This document shows positions 47,217 to 57,735 of a stretch of 64,000 nt of DNA, one piece after another. The notes beneath the pieces were generated by a model. That model saw only the letters and a list, made by a program, of their open reading frames with translations, was not told the DNA's origin and ran no database searches. Positions within the stretch are counted from its first letter, which is position 1. The number at the start of each line of letters is the position of its first letter. Position numbers and translations under genes: made by a program. Source of the DNA: Parasponia andersonii (taxonomy: Eukaryota; Streptophyta; Magnoliopsida; Rosales; Cannabaceae). The stretch lies in the NCBI GenBank assembly GCA_002914805.1, contig JXTB01000043.1:173679-237678 (forward strand). Direction: 5' to 3'.

Positions 47217-49409
47217 TGTCATGACCCTAGCCTCAAACTAGACAATCGTACGGTACTTAGCACAGTCCGTCGTACTAAGTCAGCCTACTAATACTTAAGA
47301 AAGGGACTTAGAGTAAGCTTTGAGACAAAGTGGTAAGGATGAGAGAGTTTAGGTGAATGAAAGCTTTGTATTACTCTTAGAATGCTTAGAACTCTCACAA
47401 ATGAGACTTGTTTACAAATGAACCCAATGTTGGGATTTTTGCCCTAAAAAGCAGATTTTTAATTTTACCCTTTTGAGTATAAACAACTATCTCTTATATG
47501 AAATTATGATATTTGCTAGATTAAACTATCTTAGTTGAATAGTTTATTCATCTGAAAAAGATTTCATGACTTTATATGTGTATAAAGAAACTATAGAGAG
47601 ACTTGTTTCTTTATCTAAGTCTAAATGAAGTAGTTTACAATCTGTAAATAAAGATGGAATACTTTATTTACTATAAGTTGTAGTGTTTGTCTATCTAAAC
47701 GGGAATGATGTGTCTCAAGTCATTGAAATATCTGACTTCTGATAGAAACAGTTATACAACATAAACAAGTTATGTGTATTAAACTAGACTAGATAATATA
47801 AAGAATTTGAGTGCCGTAACTCAATTATTATATTATCACAAACTAGCTCTTAGCATATAAATCTTAATCCTTGATGTTTGACTGGACTTGCTTTCATGGG
47901 TTATAGCCTTTTAATTTGTTAAAAGACTAACCTCTATGAAATTAGAGGTGAACTCTGGCATATTGGAGGTTATGACTTATGAATTGATGGGAACACCAAA
48001 TAGTTAAGGACACTATACATTAATGCCACTTTAGGATTTTTCAAGATTCATGGAATAATTAAATCTAAGATCTTAGTATTCTCTTTGTGAATTGGTTAAT
48101 AATTTTGTCTAAATGACCATTGAGAACAAAATTATCGACAACATTATTCCTTGATAGAAAGATGGTAACTTAAAGATAAATAGGTGTTGGAGGAGTATTA
48201 CGGTAATTTCANGTCTAGCTCAATTAAGCTCAATAATTAGTTGGTGGTATTTGTGAAATAAGTTTCATGAAACTGTGTAAAATAATGATTCTACACAGAA
48301 GTTGGTATTTTTATAAATAAGTTTCATGAGTTGGACATATTTATAAAAATACACCTAAAGCTCAAATTAGAGAACAAGCCCAATCCTAATTGGATTAGGG
48401 TTAGCAGTTTTTGGTCCTATATATATAAGATATATGAGAGGAAAAACTACACAGTAACTCTGAAGGAGTCACACGCATAAGGCATAGGGAGAGAGAGATT
48501 TCGGCTAACCTAGACTAAGGGAGAGAGAAAAATGTTTCCTAAAATCTCATAATCTCATCTCACATCCCAGTGTTCCATAGGATCAAGAAGGCGTTCTTGA
48601 TCGTTCTCCAACGAAGGTTTCGACTTGGTACCCACTCGCTTCGTCAACCAAGAGCAAGAGCATAGACAAGAAGATCTAGGGTTGGAGCTTTGATCACCAT
48701 TAAGAAGGAGATCAAGGAGGAATATGCTACAAGAGGTAAATCCTAATCTCATCTCTAGGGTTTTGTATCTAGATTTGATTTATATTTTACACGATCCTGT
48801 ATATGATGCATGTGTATTATATGGTTATGAAAACTGTTTTCATGTAAAAAGTTTAAAACCTAAATCCGCTAATTTTTCCGCTGCGTTCATGATATGATCA
48901 TGTGTTTTTCTATATCTGTATGTATGCATGATTTTCCTAAGTGTTAGGTCAATTTACCAATACCCAAGGGGTCCTTTATATAGGCAAAGCTTAAACCAAC
49001 TAAGGGTTATAATCGTTCCAAGTGGCATGATCTTACATAGGGTCTAGAATATTCTCAAATAAAGTGATAATATCTACATAGATATTTACATAGAGAAATC
49101 TAGAATAAGTATGGTCTAGATCCTTCTAAGAGGTTTACCCAATATCTTGGCTCTTCCAAGTCCTTCTAGGTGCTTCTAGGACCGTCCAACCCATCTAGTA
49201 CCATCTACTCTTGTCTAGAGCCTTCTAGGACTTAGTAGTGCCAACTAGAGTCTTCTAGCATGGTCAAGACCTCTCTTGATCATTCTAAAAGTGTCTACCA
49301 TGTTCTAGGGTCTTCCTTAATCTTTTTGGGTAAGTAGTATATATAGAGGCCCTTAGAGCCATGAGCAGCAACATTTGGATTTTGGGAGCCAAATGAGCGG
49401 GGCATAACA
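47217..49409. mobile_element. Gypsy-type solo LTR inserted in copia A gag
   Basis: Ends TGTCATGACCC and GGGGCATAACA, like plant chromovirus LTRs (TGTCACGACCC). Flanked by ATTG at 47213-47216 and 49410-49413. Copia A gag resumes directly on each side. Without the nested insert at 47428-48962 the LTR is 658 bp. No internal coding region remains. Confidence 0.75.
47428..48962 (+). mobile_element. Copia-like LTR nested in the gypsy solo LTR
   Basis: Starts TGTTGGGATTTTTGCCC and ends near TTACCAATA, flanked by a perfect CCCAA duplication (47423-47427 and 48963-48967). TATATATAAGATATATGAG near 48418 looks like its TATA region, followed by a transcribed-leader-like stretch. It is probably the youngest insertion of the stack. 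The last bases deviate from the canonical CA. Contains an N at 48212. Confidence 0.7.
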
Positions 49410-49413
49410 ATTG

Positions 49414-50082
49414 GCTATCTTCTTTCTCTGTAAGCTGTGTCTTGAGAAGCTGCTATTTAAAATTTGGCTTCTTCTTTTTCTTTTCCTCGTGAGCTTATAA
49501 AAAACCAAAGAGTTGTTCTGTCGTCATGGCTCCCAAATCTTTAGTTTCTTCGATGACAGTAACAATATTCTCGAACTTTGGGTCTAATGATCGAAGAATC
49601 TTTTCCATAATCGTAACATTTTCAGGTTTCTCACCATTTCGCTTTATTTGCTTCAAAAATGGCTAAAACTCTTGAAAAGTAGTTAAAAACTGACTCAGTC
49701 TTCGTCATGTGTAGTAAATCAAACTCTCCTCTTAGAGTTTGAAGACGGAACTTTTTAACCTTTTCTTCTCCCTTATATAAAATTTGAATTTTCTTTTATG
49801 CTTCTTTAGCAGAGGTTGCACTTGAGATTTTCTCAAACCCGTCATCATCTAAGGCCTGGTAGATGAGGAAGAGAGCTTTTTTATCTCTCTTTCTTAAATC
49901 TTTTAAACTATCCTTATGTGTTAAGGATAGTATTGTCCATCTCTTGGCTCTTTGTAGCCTTTCTCTACTACTTCTCAAACATTATGTGCTCCAAGGAGGA
50001 CTTTCATTTTGATCATCGAATTATCAAAGTTGCTACCTTGAAGTGGTGGAACTTGAAGAGATGCTAAACTATCGGTAGCCAT
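49414..50082 (-). pseudogene. Gag N-terminal part of copia element A
   Basis: From the ATG at 50080-50082 the minus strand starts MATDSLASLQVPPLQ, the usual start of this gag family. It continues, with stops, through THKDSLKDLRKRDKKALFLI at 49978-49796. The gypsy solo LTR interrupts it at 49413. Confidence 0.8.
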
Positions 50083-50611
50083 GACTTTTAACAGAGTAAG
50101 CTTTTGGAAATTTTGACTACACAGATTAATTCAGAACGTCCAAAAACCTTAAGATTAACTTGTATATTAATTTGGTCAAAGTCAACACTCGGTCAATGCT
50201 GGTCAACAGTCAGGTCAACGGCGCGGTCAACGGCTCTGACCGCATAGTCAATGACGCGATCCGATGGTTCTAACAGCTTGGGCAACAGCTCTAACGGCTC
50301 AGTCAATGGCTATGACGGCTTGGTCAAACGGCTCTAACTCGGCTTAACTCGGTTAGTTGACTCAGTTATGATAGTAAACTTCTGACAACTCGTTCAGAGT
50401 CGTTTGGACTCCGATGGGGCTGATTTTTGCGGCAGCGTTTTCATCTCATCGAGTTCTTCGATTTGATATGTAATAGTAGTATGTTTGGAATAAATAGATA
50501 ATACTCTCAATCTCAAGAATTCTTTTCTGATGTGGAAGATCAGTCAAAACTGCAACCACATAGCATACTTAGAATTTCATGAGAACTTATAACCTCGCTT
50601 TGATACCACTT

Positions 50612-51074
50612 TGTTGGAAAGTAAAACAAACTTTATTATTCACTCAAATACTTTTACAAGAGAAAATTCTCAACTTCACTCTTCAAGCTCACTCACTCAC
50701 TAGAAGCTATGCTTCTTTCTCTCTTCTCTTCACTCTTATAAGCTTTGCTTCTTACTTGATGCTTAGAACTCAAATGGGGAGGGATATTTATACTACATGA
50801 GAAATAATGAGCACTAAACAAATAAATAATTACAAAAATCCTTAAGCCACACATATTTTTTTCTACACATTTCAATTAATAATCTAAGTAATCAAATAAT
50901 TTACATGCAAAAAACTAATATCTAGCTAATACTAGAAGATTCTAGGTGGAAGGCTTCTTTGACTTGGACTTTTTCTTTTATGAGCTTTGGATTTGGGCTA
51001 ACTCTAACTTATTGGGCCTTATGTTGATGGGCCTAAAACACTTCTTATGGACTTAAACAAGTTTATTTTTAACA
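50612..51074 (-). repeat. 5' LTR of copia element A
   Basis: 463 bp. Followed inward by the PBS and outward by the AGATC duplication. Confidence 0.93.
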
Positions 51075-51455
51075 AGATCAATGAGTTAATCAATAGCTTA
51101 GACAACTAGGTTAATGGTTGGGTTAAACGACTCTAAAGGCTTGGTCAACAGGCTTGCCAGCTCAGTTCTGACTCAAACTTGGCTCTACTCAGTATCTTGA
51201 CTCAATTTCTAGTAGCAAACTTCTAACAACTCATACAACCTCGTTCGGATTCTGATTGAATTGATTTTTGCGACAACGTATTCTTCTCGTCAAGCTCTTC
51301 GATTTGATGTGAAAAGAGTGATAGGTTAAAAGCCAATTACTCACATTCTCAATCTTAAGTACTCTTTTCTGATATGGAAAATTAATCAAAGCTATATCCA
51401 CAAAATATACTTAGAATTTTAAGAGATCTCTCACAACCTTACTCTGATATTATTT

Positions 51456-51893
51456 TGTTGAAAATAAAACAAGTTTTATTAATCACTCAAATATTATTAT
51501 AAGAAAAAACTCTCAATTTCACTCTTCAACCTTGCTCACTCACTAGAAGCTATGTTTCTTTTCTTCCTCACTTTACTCTAAGAAGTTTTACTTCTTTATT
51601 TATTTTTAGAACTCAAATAGAAAGGGATATTTGTAGTTAGCACAAATTATTCTCAACTACACAAAGTGGTATAATTAAAGAAATATAAAAATTACAAACA
51701 TCATAAGTTAACCTAACACAAATTACATGATTCATAAGTAGAACTTTCTAGGAATTGGATTATTTTTCCAATTAGACTTCTCTTTTCTAGGTTTTGATGA
51801 ACTTGTGCCAAGAGTTACTCTAAATTATTGGACCTCATGTTCATAGACTTATAGCATTTTCTCATGGGCTTGAAAACAATATTTTTTTCAACA
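51456..51893 (-). repeat. 5' LTR of copia element B
   Basis: 438 bp, same LTR family as element A (CAATTTCACTCTTCAACCTT, CTATGTTTCTTTTC) but clearly more diverged. Confidence 0.85.
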
Positions 51894-51959
51894 GTATGGA
51901 TTAGAGATAGGATAGCCATACCTACCATGAACTTGCCTCATTGCTCGATCCCTACATGT

Positions 51960-52568
51960 AACGTATTTTTATTTTGATTTTAACAATTAAGTGATGTTAT
52001 TTTAGTATAAAAAGTATAAATTAAATGGTAAAAAGTTGAATTTTTGTCAAAGTTCAAGTAAATCAAAAGGCATCTATGTGTTTTTTATTCGAATTTTAAG
52101 AGTTATTAGTATAAATATTTTTAGTATGTGAAGTATCATTGTAAGTTTGATAAAGATGAATGTCAATATGATTTTCTTATATTAACCTAAATAAACATAG
52201 TAGTATATTTATTAATATATTTAGGTTAATATAAATAATATAGTAGTATGATTTTCTTGTTTATTTATGTTATGCTTTGTTTATCATGATGTAGAGGAGA
52301 TTAGGTTTTGGAAAATAATGTGCTTTGTGTGTGTTTTCTTATATTGATGTTGGTTTAATTATTGATTGTAAAATCAAAAATTAGTAGACCTACGATGTCA
52401 CCAAAAAAGCGACGTATAGACCTACTAAATATGACATTGCTATTTTGGTGACATTATAGGTCTACAACTTTTAACGGCATCCAAATACACACGTCGCTCT
52501 CGTGGGCAATGTGATTTGCTTTAGACGTCGCCAAAAAAGTGACACAAAAGATCAATTTTCTAGTAGTG
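51960..52568. mobile_element. CACTA-like element remnant, one terminus
   Basis: The right end AATTTTCTAGTAGTG (to 52568) is the complement of the CACTACTAGAAAA terminus common in plant CACTA elements. Before it are repeated GACGTCGCCAAAAAAGTGAC-type subterminal units (52390-52550). The opposite terminus was not found; it may have been lost on the side of copia B. The interior is AT-rich without an ORF. Confidence 0.6.
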
Positions 52569-52732
52569 CACATATGGCTGCTAGTGCTTGTTGCTTCCAA
52601 ATGACTAAAAATTCAAACATAAGTATGGACTGCATAACGAGCTACACTCCTGGCCTAGTTAATGGAACCAAATGTGTAGCACCTAAATGTGAAGATGGAA
52701 AATCAGTTTTGGTAACTTGTGTTTCTGGATAA
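52569..52732 (+). pseudogene. Cys-rich coding fragment next to the CACTA terminus
   Basis: Directly after the CACTA terminus a frame reads MAASACCFQMTKNSNISMDC and ends CEDGKSVLVTCVSG then TAA, about 53 codons with six cysteines. The frame runs back into the transposon, so any true N terminus is lost or lies elsewhere. It looks like the C-terminal end of a small secreted Cys-rich protein. I do not recognise the family. Confidence 0.3.
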
Positions 52733-54700
52733 ATCAGGTAGCTAGTTTAAATATAAAGAATTCGATTTTGGTACTTATGTTTCTAAAGAAAAACTGATAG
52801 TAATTCATATATCACTGATTTGATTCAATGAGTTTGGACATAATTAGTTGGAGAAATAGTCTGATTAAATGTTCATTGGATGATATCAAATCAAGGAAAT
52901 TAAAATTAATAAAACAATATTGATTTAGTGTGAATACATTAAATGCTTTAACAGAAAAGATAGTTATGCAAATCGATCAAGTACTGCAGGGAGGGGAAAC
53001 GGGAAGTGAGATATTTCCAATATTGGAATACTCATTGGCAAAATTGGCCAGTGATTTTAGGGCTACGATTCTCTGTCATTTAGTCAGAGGGCGTGTAGCT
53101 CATCTTTGAGTTTTCCTATTTTTTAAGGAGGCATTAATCACCAAAGAATATACAGACATAAAATCAAATAAGGTTTGGTCAGTTTTTAGGAAAAGAGAAT
53201 ATTCTTCAGGATAAGTGAATAATAATATCATTATGTTCTTTGATTTCTTGAGAATTAAATAATGATATAGAGAGTCCACACTTTTGTGTAATTATGTACA
53301 TGAACAGTGTGAAAGATCTAGTGGAGAAAGAAGTCAATTCAATTGTGTTATTTTAACGGCTACAAGAAGTATCTCTTACATGTTCTATTATCTCTTACAT
53401 GTTCTATTATATATGTATTTATGAGTATGCATGGTCTTGATTTAATCATGCCTCATTAGAGAAAAACTTTGGGATAACGTTTGGACAAAATTAATTTTTA
53501 AAATCATGTCCGACCGCTATTTTTCTCAAGTCTTTATAGCAAGTGCTTCTGGAATTGAGAATATCAATTATCTTGACCATACTGATTAGCATCCTTAATT
53601 AATACAGCTGAGAAAAACTCCTTCCTGTTTGTTTTATTCTCTCAATAAAACTACGTTTTAAAATCAGATTTCTCGAGAAAATGCTTCATCTATATTACAA
53701 CTCATTTGACATCATGTTTTAGAAATATATATATCAGATAACACCTTAATAGGTGGGTTATTATATTTTTCTTTTTGTTTTACCTTCTACTTCTTCAGAG
53801 CGAGAATTCTCTTGGACTTGTTCATTAACAACTTCTCGACCGTATGACATCATGTCTTAGAAATATAGTAACACCTCACTCGCGATTTTTTTTAGTTAAA
53901 TATTCTTTTCCATAAGTAGAAGGTTCCGTTGCAAAACCTGAAAAAACATATTTTTGTTTTTTTAAACGAGATTCCAAATTTTTTCTGAATTACTTTTAAG
54001 TTAAATCCAGTTTATGTCAATTCTCTAGCCGTTGACATAGTCACATTTCTAATAATTATATGATATAATTCATTTCATTAACGTACAATAAGGTGCGGAA
54101 GTAAATGATAATATAAGATCAAAAGTCTTCAAGTAGAAATAAGCCAAACTTGTATTGGTCATTATACGCATTACAATAAAGTATGACCGTAAATATTAAT
54201 GGAATAATTAACTAGTTTTGCGAGAGGAGAAATTTTCGCTTATATATAAATGAATAAGGAAAGTAGTACTAGGTCATGAGCTGATCATATTGATGTTGAT
54301 AATATTTTTATCTAATCCATAAATAATCGGTATTTTCTTTTGAAATCGTAAATAATCATTATTATAATAACAATTATATATATATATATGCCAGACCCAT
54401 TGCATATTCTGGGGAAAACATATATCAAAATTAGTGACAGTCTCCAGAGATTCTCAATTATATCAGCGTGTGGACTGGTTCAAAAAAGGCTCTATCTACT
54501 GATTACGATAGATAAGTTGAAAATATAGTTGTAATTTACAGACATGAACGCTTACCATGGCTAGTTACGTATTAAGATTAGGATGACTTGCTGACCCGTA
54601 ATATTATATAGTGGTTCCTGCAAAAGACTACTATTGGACTTTTCTTTTCTTTCCTTAAAAAATAAAATCAAATAAGAAATTAAAAATTCTAGTTTAGTTG
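52733..54700. other. Intergenic AT-rich DNA
   Basis: No gene, tRNA or clear element is seen. A short direct repeat ATCTCTTACATGTTCTATT occurs twice at about 53371-53411. Confidence 0.5.
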
Positions 54701-54710
54701 GACTTCGAGT

Positions 54711-54720
54711 TATATAAATG
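54711..54720 (+). promoter_or_regulatory. TATA box of the receptor-like protein gene
   Basis: TATATAAATG lies about 125 bp before the ATG-proximal region of the LRR gene. It suggests the promoter survived although the gene body is cut. Confidence 0.45.
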
Positions 54721-54846
54721 GTCATCATCGTAACAACATAGCATCCTACCTTAAACTCTGATCATCATAGACTTAATTTCATACCTTCTATCCACGTTAT
54801 TAAAAAAAAAAAAAAAAGAAGATCAAAAGTCAAAGATGAGGTTGTT

Positions 54847-55521
54847 ATGTATGTCTTGTTGTTTTTAATTCTTATTTCTCAAGGAATTCATTGTTTACAA
54901 TGCCACCAAGATGAGCGTTCTACTTTGCTCCAACTCAAGAGCTCTTTTACTATTAGTACCTCTACTGATTTCTATGACTATGACGACCAATATTATAAAT
55001 CCACTTGGCCTCCAGAGACAGACTCTTGGGATGAGAACACCAATTGCTGCACTGCATGGAGTGGAGTCACGTGTGACAATGCTTCATGGCATGTGATAAA
55101 GCTTGACCTCAGTTGTAGCAGCAGGATACTTGGAACTCTAAGCTCCAATAATAGTCTTGTCTTTCTCAACCATCTCCAAAGGTTAGACCTTTCTCGTAAT
55201 GATTTTAGAGGCTCCCCTACTTCATCCAAGTTTGGACAATTTAAGAACATGACCCACCTTTTCTTGTTCGAGTCAAACTTCAGTGGCCTAGTCCCATTAG
55301 AAATCTCTAATCTTTCCAACTTGATCTCCTTCGAACTGAGCTCATATGAGTTTAGGGCAACAGCTGAAATGAAAGCAGCTACGTTTAAAGCAATTGTTCA
55401 AAACCGAAAAAGTCCAAAACAACTTCTCCTTGCTAGTGTTTATATGTCAAATGTTCCTCCTAGTTTGATGATGAACTTTTCATCTTCTAGTCTTGAGTCT
55501 CTTGATCTCAGCTTTTGTTTT
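54847..55521 (+). pseudogene. LRR receptor-like protein, N-terminal part, truncated by an LTR
   Basis: About 225 codons survive. Residues 1-16 form a hydrophobic signal peptide (MYVLLFLILISQGIHC). The LRR N-terminal cap follows (CHQDERSTLLQLKSSF, then NCCTAWSGVTCDN). First leucine-rich repeats come next (LNHLQRLDLSRNDF, FKNMTHLFLFESNFSGLVPL, SSSLESLDLSF). This matches plant receptor-like proteins of the Cf-9/RLP type, cell-surface receptors in defence or development, normally 800-1000 aa with a C-terminal membrane helix. Here the frame runs into LTR sequence at 55522 and stops at 55621-55623. An out-of-frame ATG at 54836 hints at an N-terminal frameshift. Likely non-functional. Confidence 0.8.
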
Positions 55522-56223
55522 TGTAAGAAAATAATAACATGCAAGTATGTACAATATATAAGGTTACAACCGTTTATAACAAAATATTTCACAAATAATG
55601 TTTCCAAAATTATTATGCTCTAATCTTGAGCAGAATTTCGGCAGCACTTCAAAACAAGTATTCTTGCAAAACAAAAGAATATTAACAGTCGAGGTTTGTG
55701 TACCATACAGAGTCCTTAAAATTGATTCGCTCCTTTCAGTAGAATGCTTGAGGAATTACAAGCGTCAGTTTTTCAGGATACAACAACAAGAGTAGTAAGT
55801 GAAGTACCAACACCTCTACTCTTCGAACTGGATTACTATGAACTCCAAAACACTAAAAATTCTAGCTATAAAATTTCCTAGACACTCAAATAGCTATAGC
55901 TAGAAGCTGAAAACTCTAGGCAGCAGAAAGAAAGAACTAAAGAGAAACTAGAGAGAAGAGAAGGCTTTCGGTGCTCTCGATTTTGGATGATTGAAATGAG
56001 GAAGAAGAGATCTCCTTTTATAGGTTCTGAAAATGGAGGTTACCATTCTTGCTCTTAATGAGTATTATTCTCATGAAACCAAAATTGGCTGTTATGCTAC
56101 TGAAACTGCCCAAAATGCTAGCCACTAATGCTAAGCAGTTTTCTTTTTTTCTAAAACTACAATCTGGTTTTAAGAAGTAAGATATAAGTTACAAAGCTTT
56201 GTAACTATTCTATTTATGAAGCA
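55522..56223 (-). mobile_element. LTR inserted in the receptor-like protein gene
   Basis: On the minus strand CCTATAAAAGGAG (near 56020) is a canonical TATA box, followed by a long CT-rich leader typical of plant LTRs. Ends are put at TGTAAG (55522) and GAAGCA (56223). No target-site duplication was seen, so the borders are approximate. Confidence 0.55.
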
Positions 56224-56235
56224 AAAGATATATAT

Positions 56236-57735
56236 TGTGGTATCGATATTCTAGTAAGGTAGAGATTCAGTTACCTCGATTTAATATCATTTTGGATAAA
56301 ATTTATATTACGTTGCATACTATGAAAAAATACGGTTTCTAAATTATTTTGGACTCATATGATAGAATTTGATTATTTGTTATATACTGGATTGCTCCAG
56401 AATTTTTCTGAGTATATGTTATTTTTGGGTATACTACATATTTTTTTGGAAAATTAAATATGACTATTTTATTGAAAAATCATAGCATGTTTGATAATTA
56501 TTTTATTGCATGGTTATTTTCACACATCTATTCATAGTGCACGTGTTATAGGATCACACATGAGCATTGTGTTAGCATCATGGGATTTATATTGCATGGT
56601 TATTTCATAGTGCACGTGTATATAGTTTGCAAATATGTACATATTATAGAATCACACATGAAAAATCATAGCATGTTTGATAATTATTTTATTGCATGGT
56701 TATTTTCACACATCAGTTCATAGTGCACATATTATAGGATCACACATAAGCATTGTGTTAGCATCATGGGATTTATATTGTAGCATTGCTTGCCTCATTG
56801 CTAGTGTAGAGTCCGTAAACCCGCGTGAGGGTTTTTCTTCTTTTGATTACCTCTTCATTTTGGTAGGTGTAGTTGAGTCGATTACCTCTCTATACTGACA
56901 GGTGTAGGTAATTTGGTTACTCCTACAGATTGGTAGATGTAGGCAATACGGTTGCCCTTCTAGGTTTGGTAGACGATATATAGGTATTCTCTCCAGATAT
57001 AGGTTAGGTGTCATGCAGGTTGTATAGCATACATAGTACCAACACTTTGGATTTCCATGATGAGAGGATATGAGCTCATGAGTATGAGAAGATTTGTATC
57101 ATGTGCTTGTAAATTGACTGGTTTTGGCTGTATTAGTCCCTTTTTTTGAATTTTATATATGTATATAGTTTGCAAATATATTTTGGATCAAACTAATGAT
57201 GCAAGAAATTCTTTATCACAAAATAAAGGTTTTCAGATAAGGTAACTATTTACCTACTAGGGATTCTATACTCACCCTCTACCTTTTTTTCTCATGTGGT
57301 CTCCAGTGTGACTTGGGTGACTAGGTGGACTAGAGGCTACCTTCTAATAATAGTTCATTGTCTTGATAATGCTAAGAGTTGGATTAAGCCTTTGCTTATC
57401 TTATGGAATGTTGTGAACTAGATTAACATTAAATCCTGATTACTATTTTGGATTATGTTTGTGGACTATATATATCGTATTGATACTTGATACTTGTGGT
57501 AGAAGATGATGATGCATGACACTTATTTGAATTTAGTTTTTCTAATTATAATTGAGTCTATGTTTAATGGTGACCACGAATTGTGAGATAGGTTCACTTG
57601 ATAGAATTCTAAATATTTATATTAAATAGACTATTCAAAACTTTTAAGATCTTTTTAAAATAAATCAACAAATTTTCAATCTTAGTAAAATTCCTCTTCT
57701 GTCACTGATCCGGATTTTAGGTCGTGATAATAATG
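56236..57735 (+). mobile_element. Gypsy-like LTR repeat, copy iii
   Basis: It matches 6480-7913 in order: TATCGATATTCTAGTAAGGTAG at the start, TTATAGGATCACACAT near 56733, AGAGTCCGTAAACCC near 56808, GGTTTGGTAGACGA near 56963, and the end TTTAGGTCGTGATA. It is truncated at the left, next to the LTR at 55522. A stretch near 56500-56760 is duplicated (GATAATTATTTTATTGCATG occurs twice). Confidence 0.6.

Larger units (their letters stand above)
44469..51074 (-). mobile_element. Copia element A, both LTRs, TSD AGATC, interrupted
   Basis: The 5' LTR (50612-51074) and 3' LTR (44469-44937) are closely similar, with TGTTG...CAACA ends. A perfect AGATC duplication flanks the element (44464-44468 and 51075-51079), inside copia B. 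The PBS TGGTATCAAAGCGAGG (50592-50608) is of the initiator-Met type. A polypurine tract (plus strand CCCTCCCC, 44938-44945) adjoins the 3' LTR. The body carries a later gypsy-type solo LTR at 47217-49409 and an internal deletion in integrase near 46261. Confidence 0.93.
41405..51893 (-). mobile_element. Copia element B, 3' truncated, host of element A
   Basis: Minus strand. The 5' LTR is 51456-51893 (termini TGTTGAAAAT and TTTTTTTCAACA in plus orientation) and the decayed PBS next to it reads TAATATCAGAG instead of TGGTATCAGAG. Gag leader sequence (51080-51455 and 44222-44463) is split by element A. Gag and integrase remnants follow, and homology ends in the start of RT near 41405. No 3' LTR is present. 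The gag ATG is changed to ATA near 44315-44317. The many stops mark it as older than element A. Confidence 0.8.
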
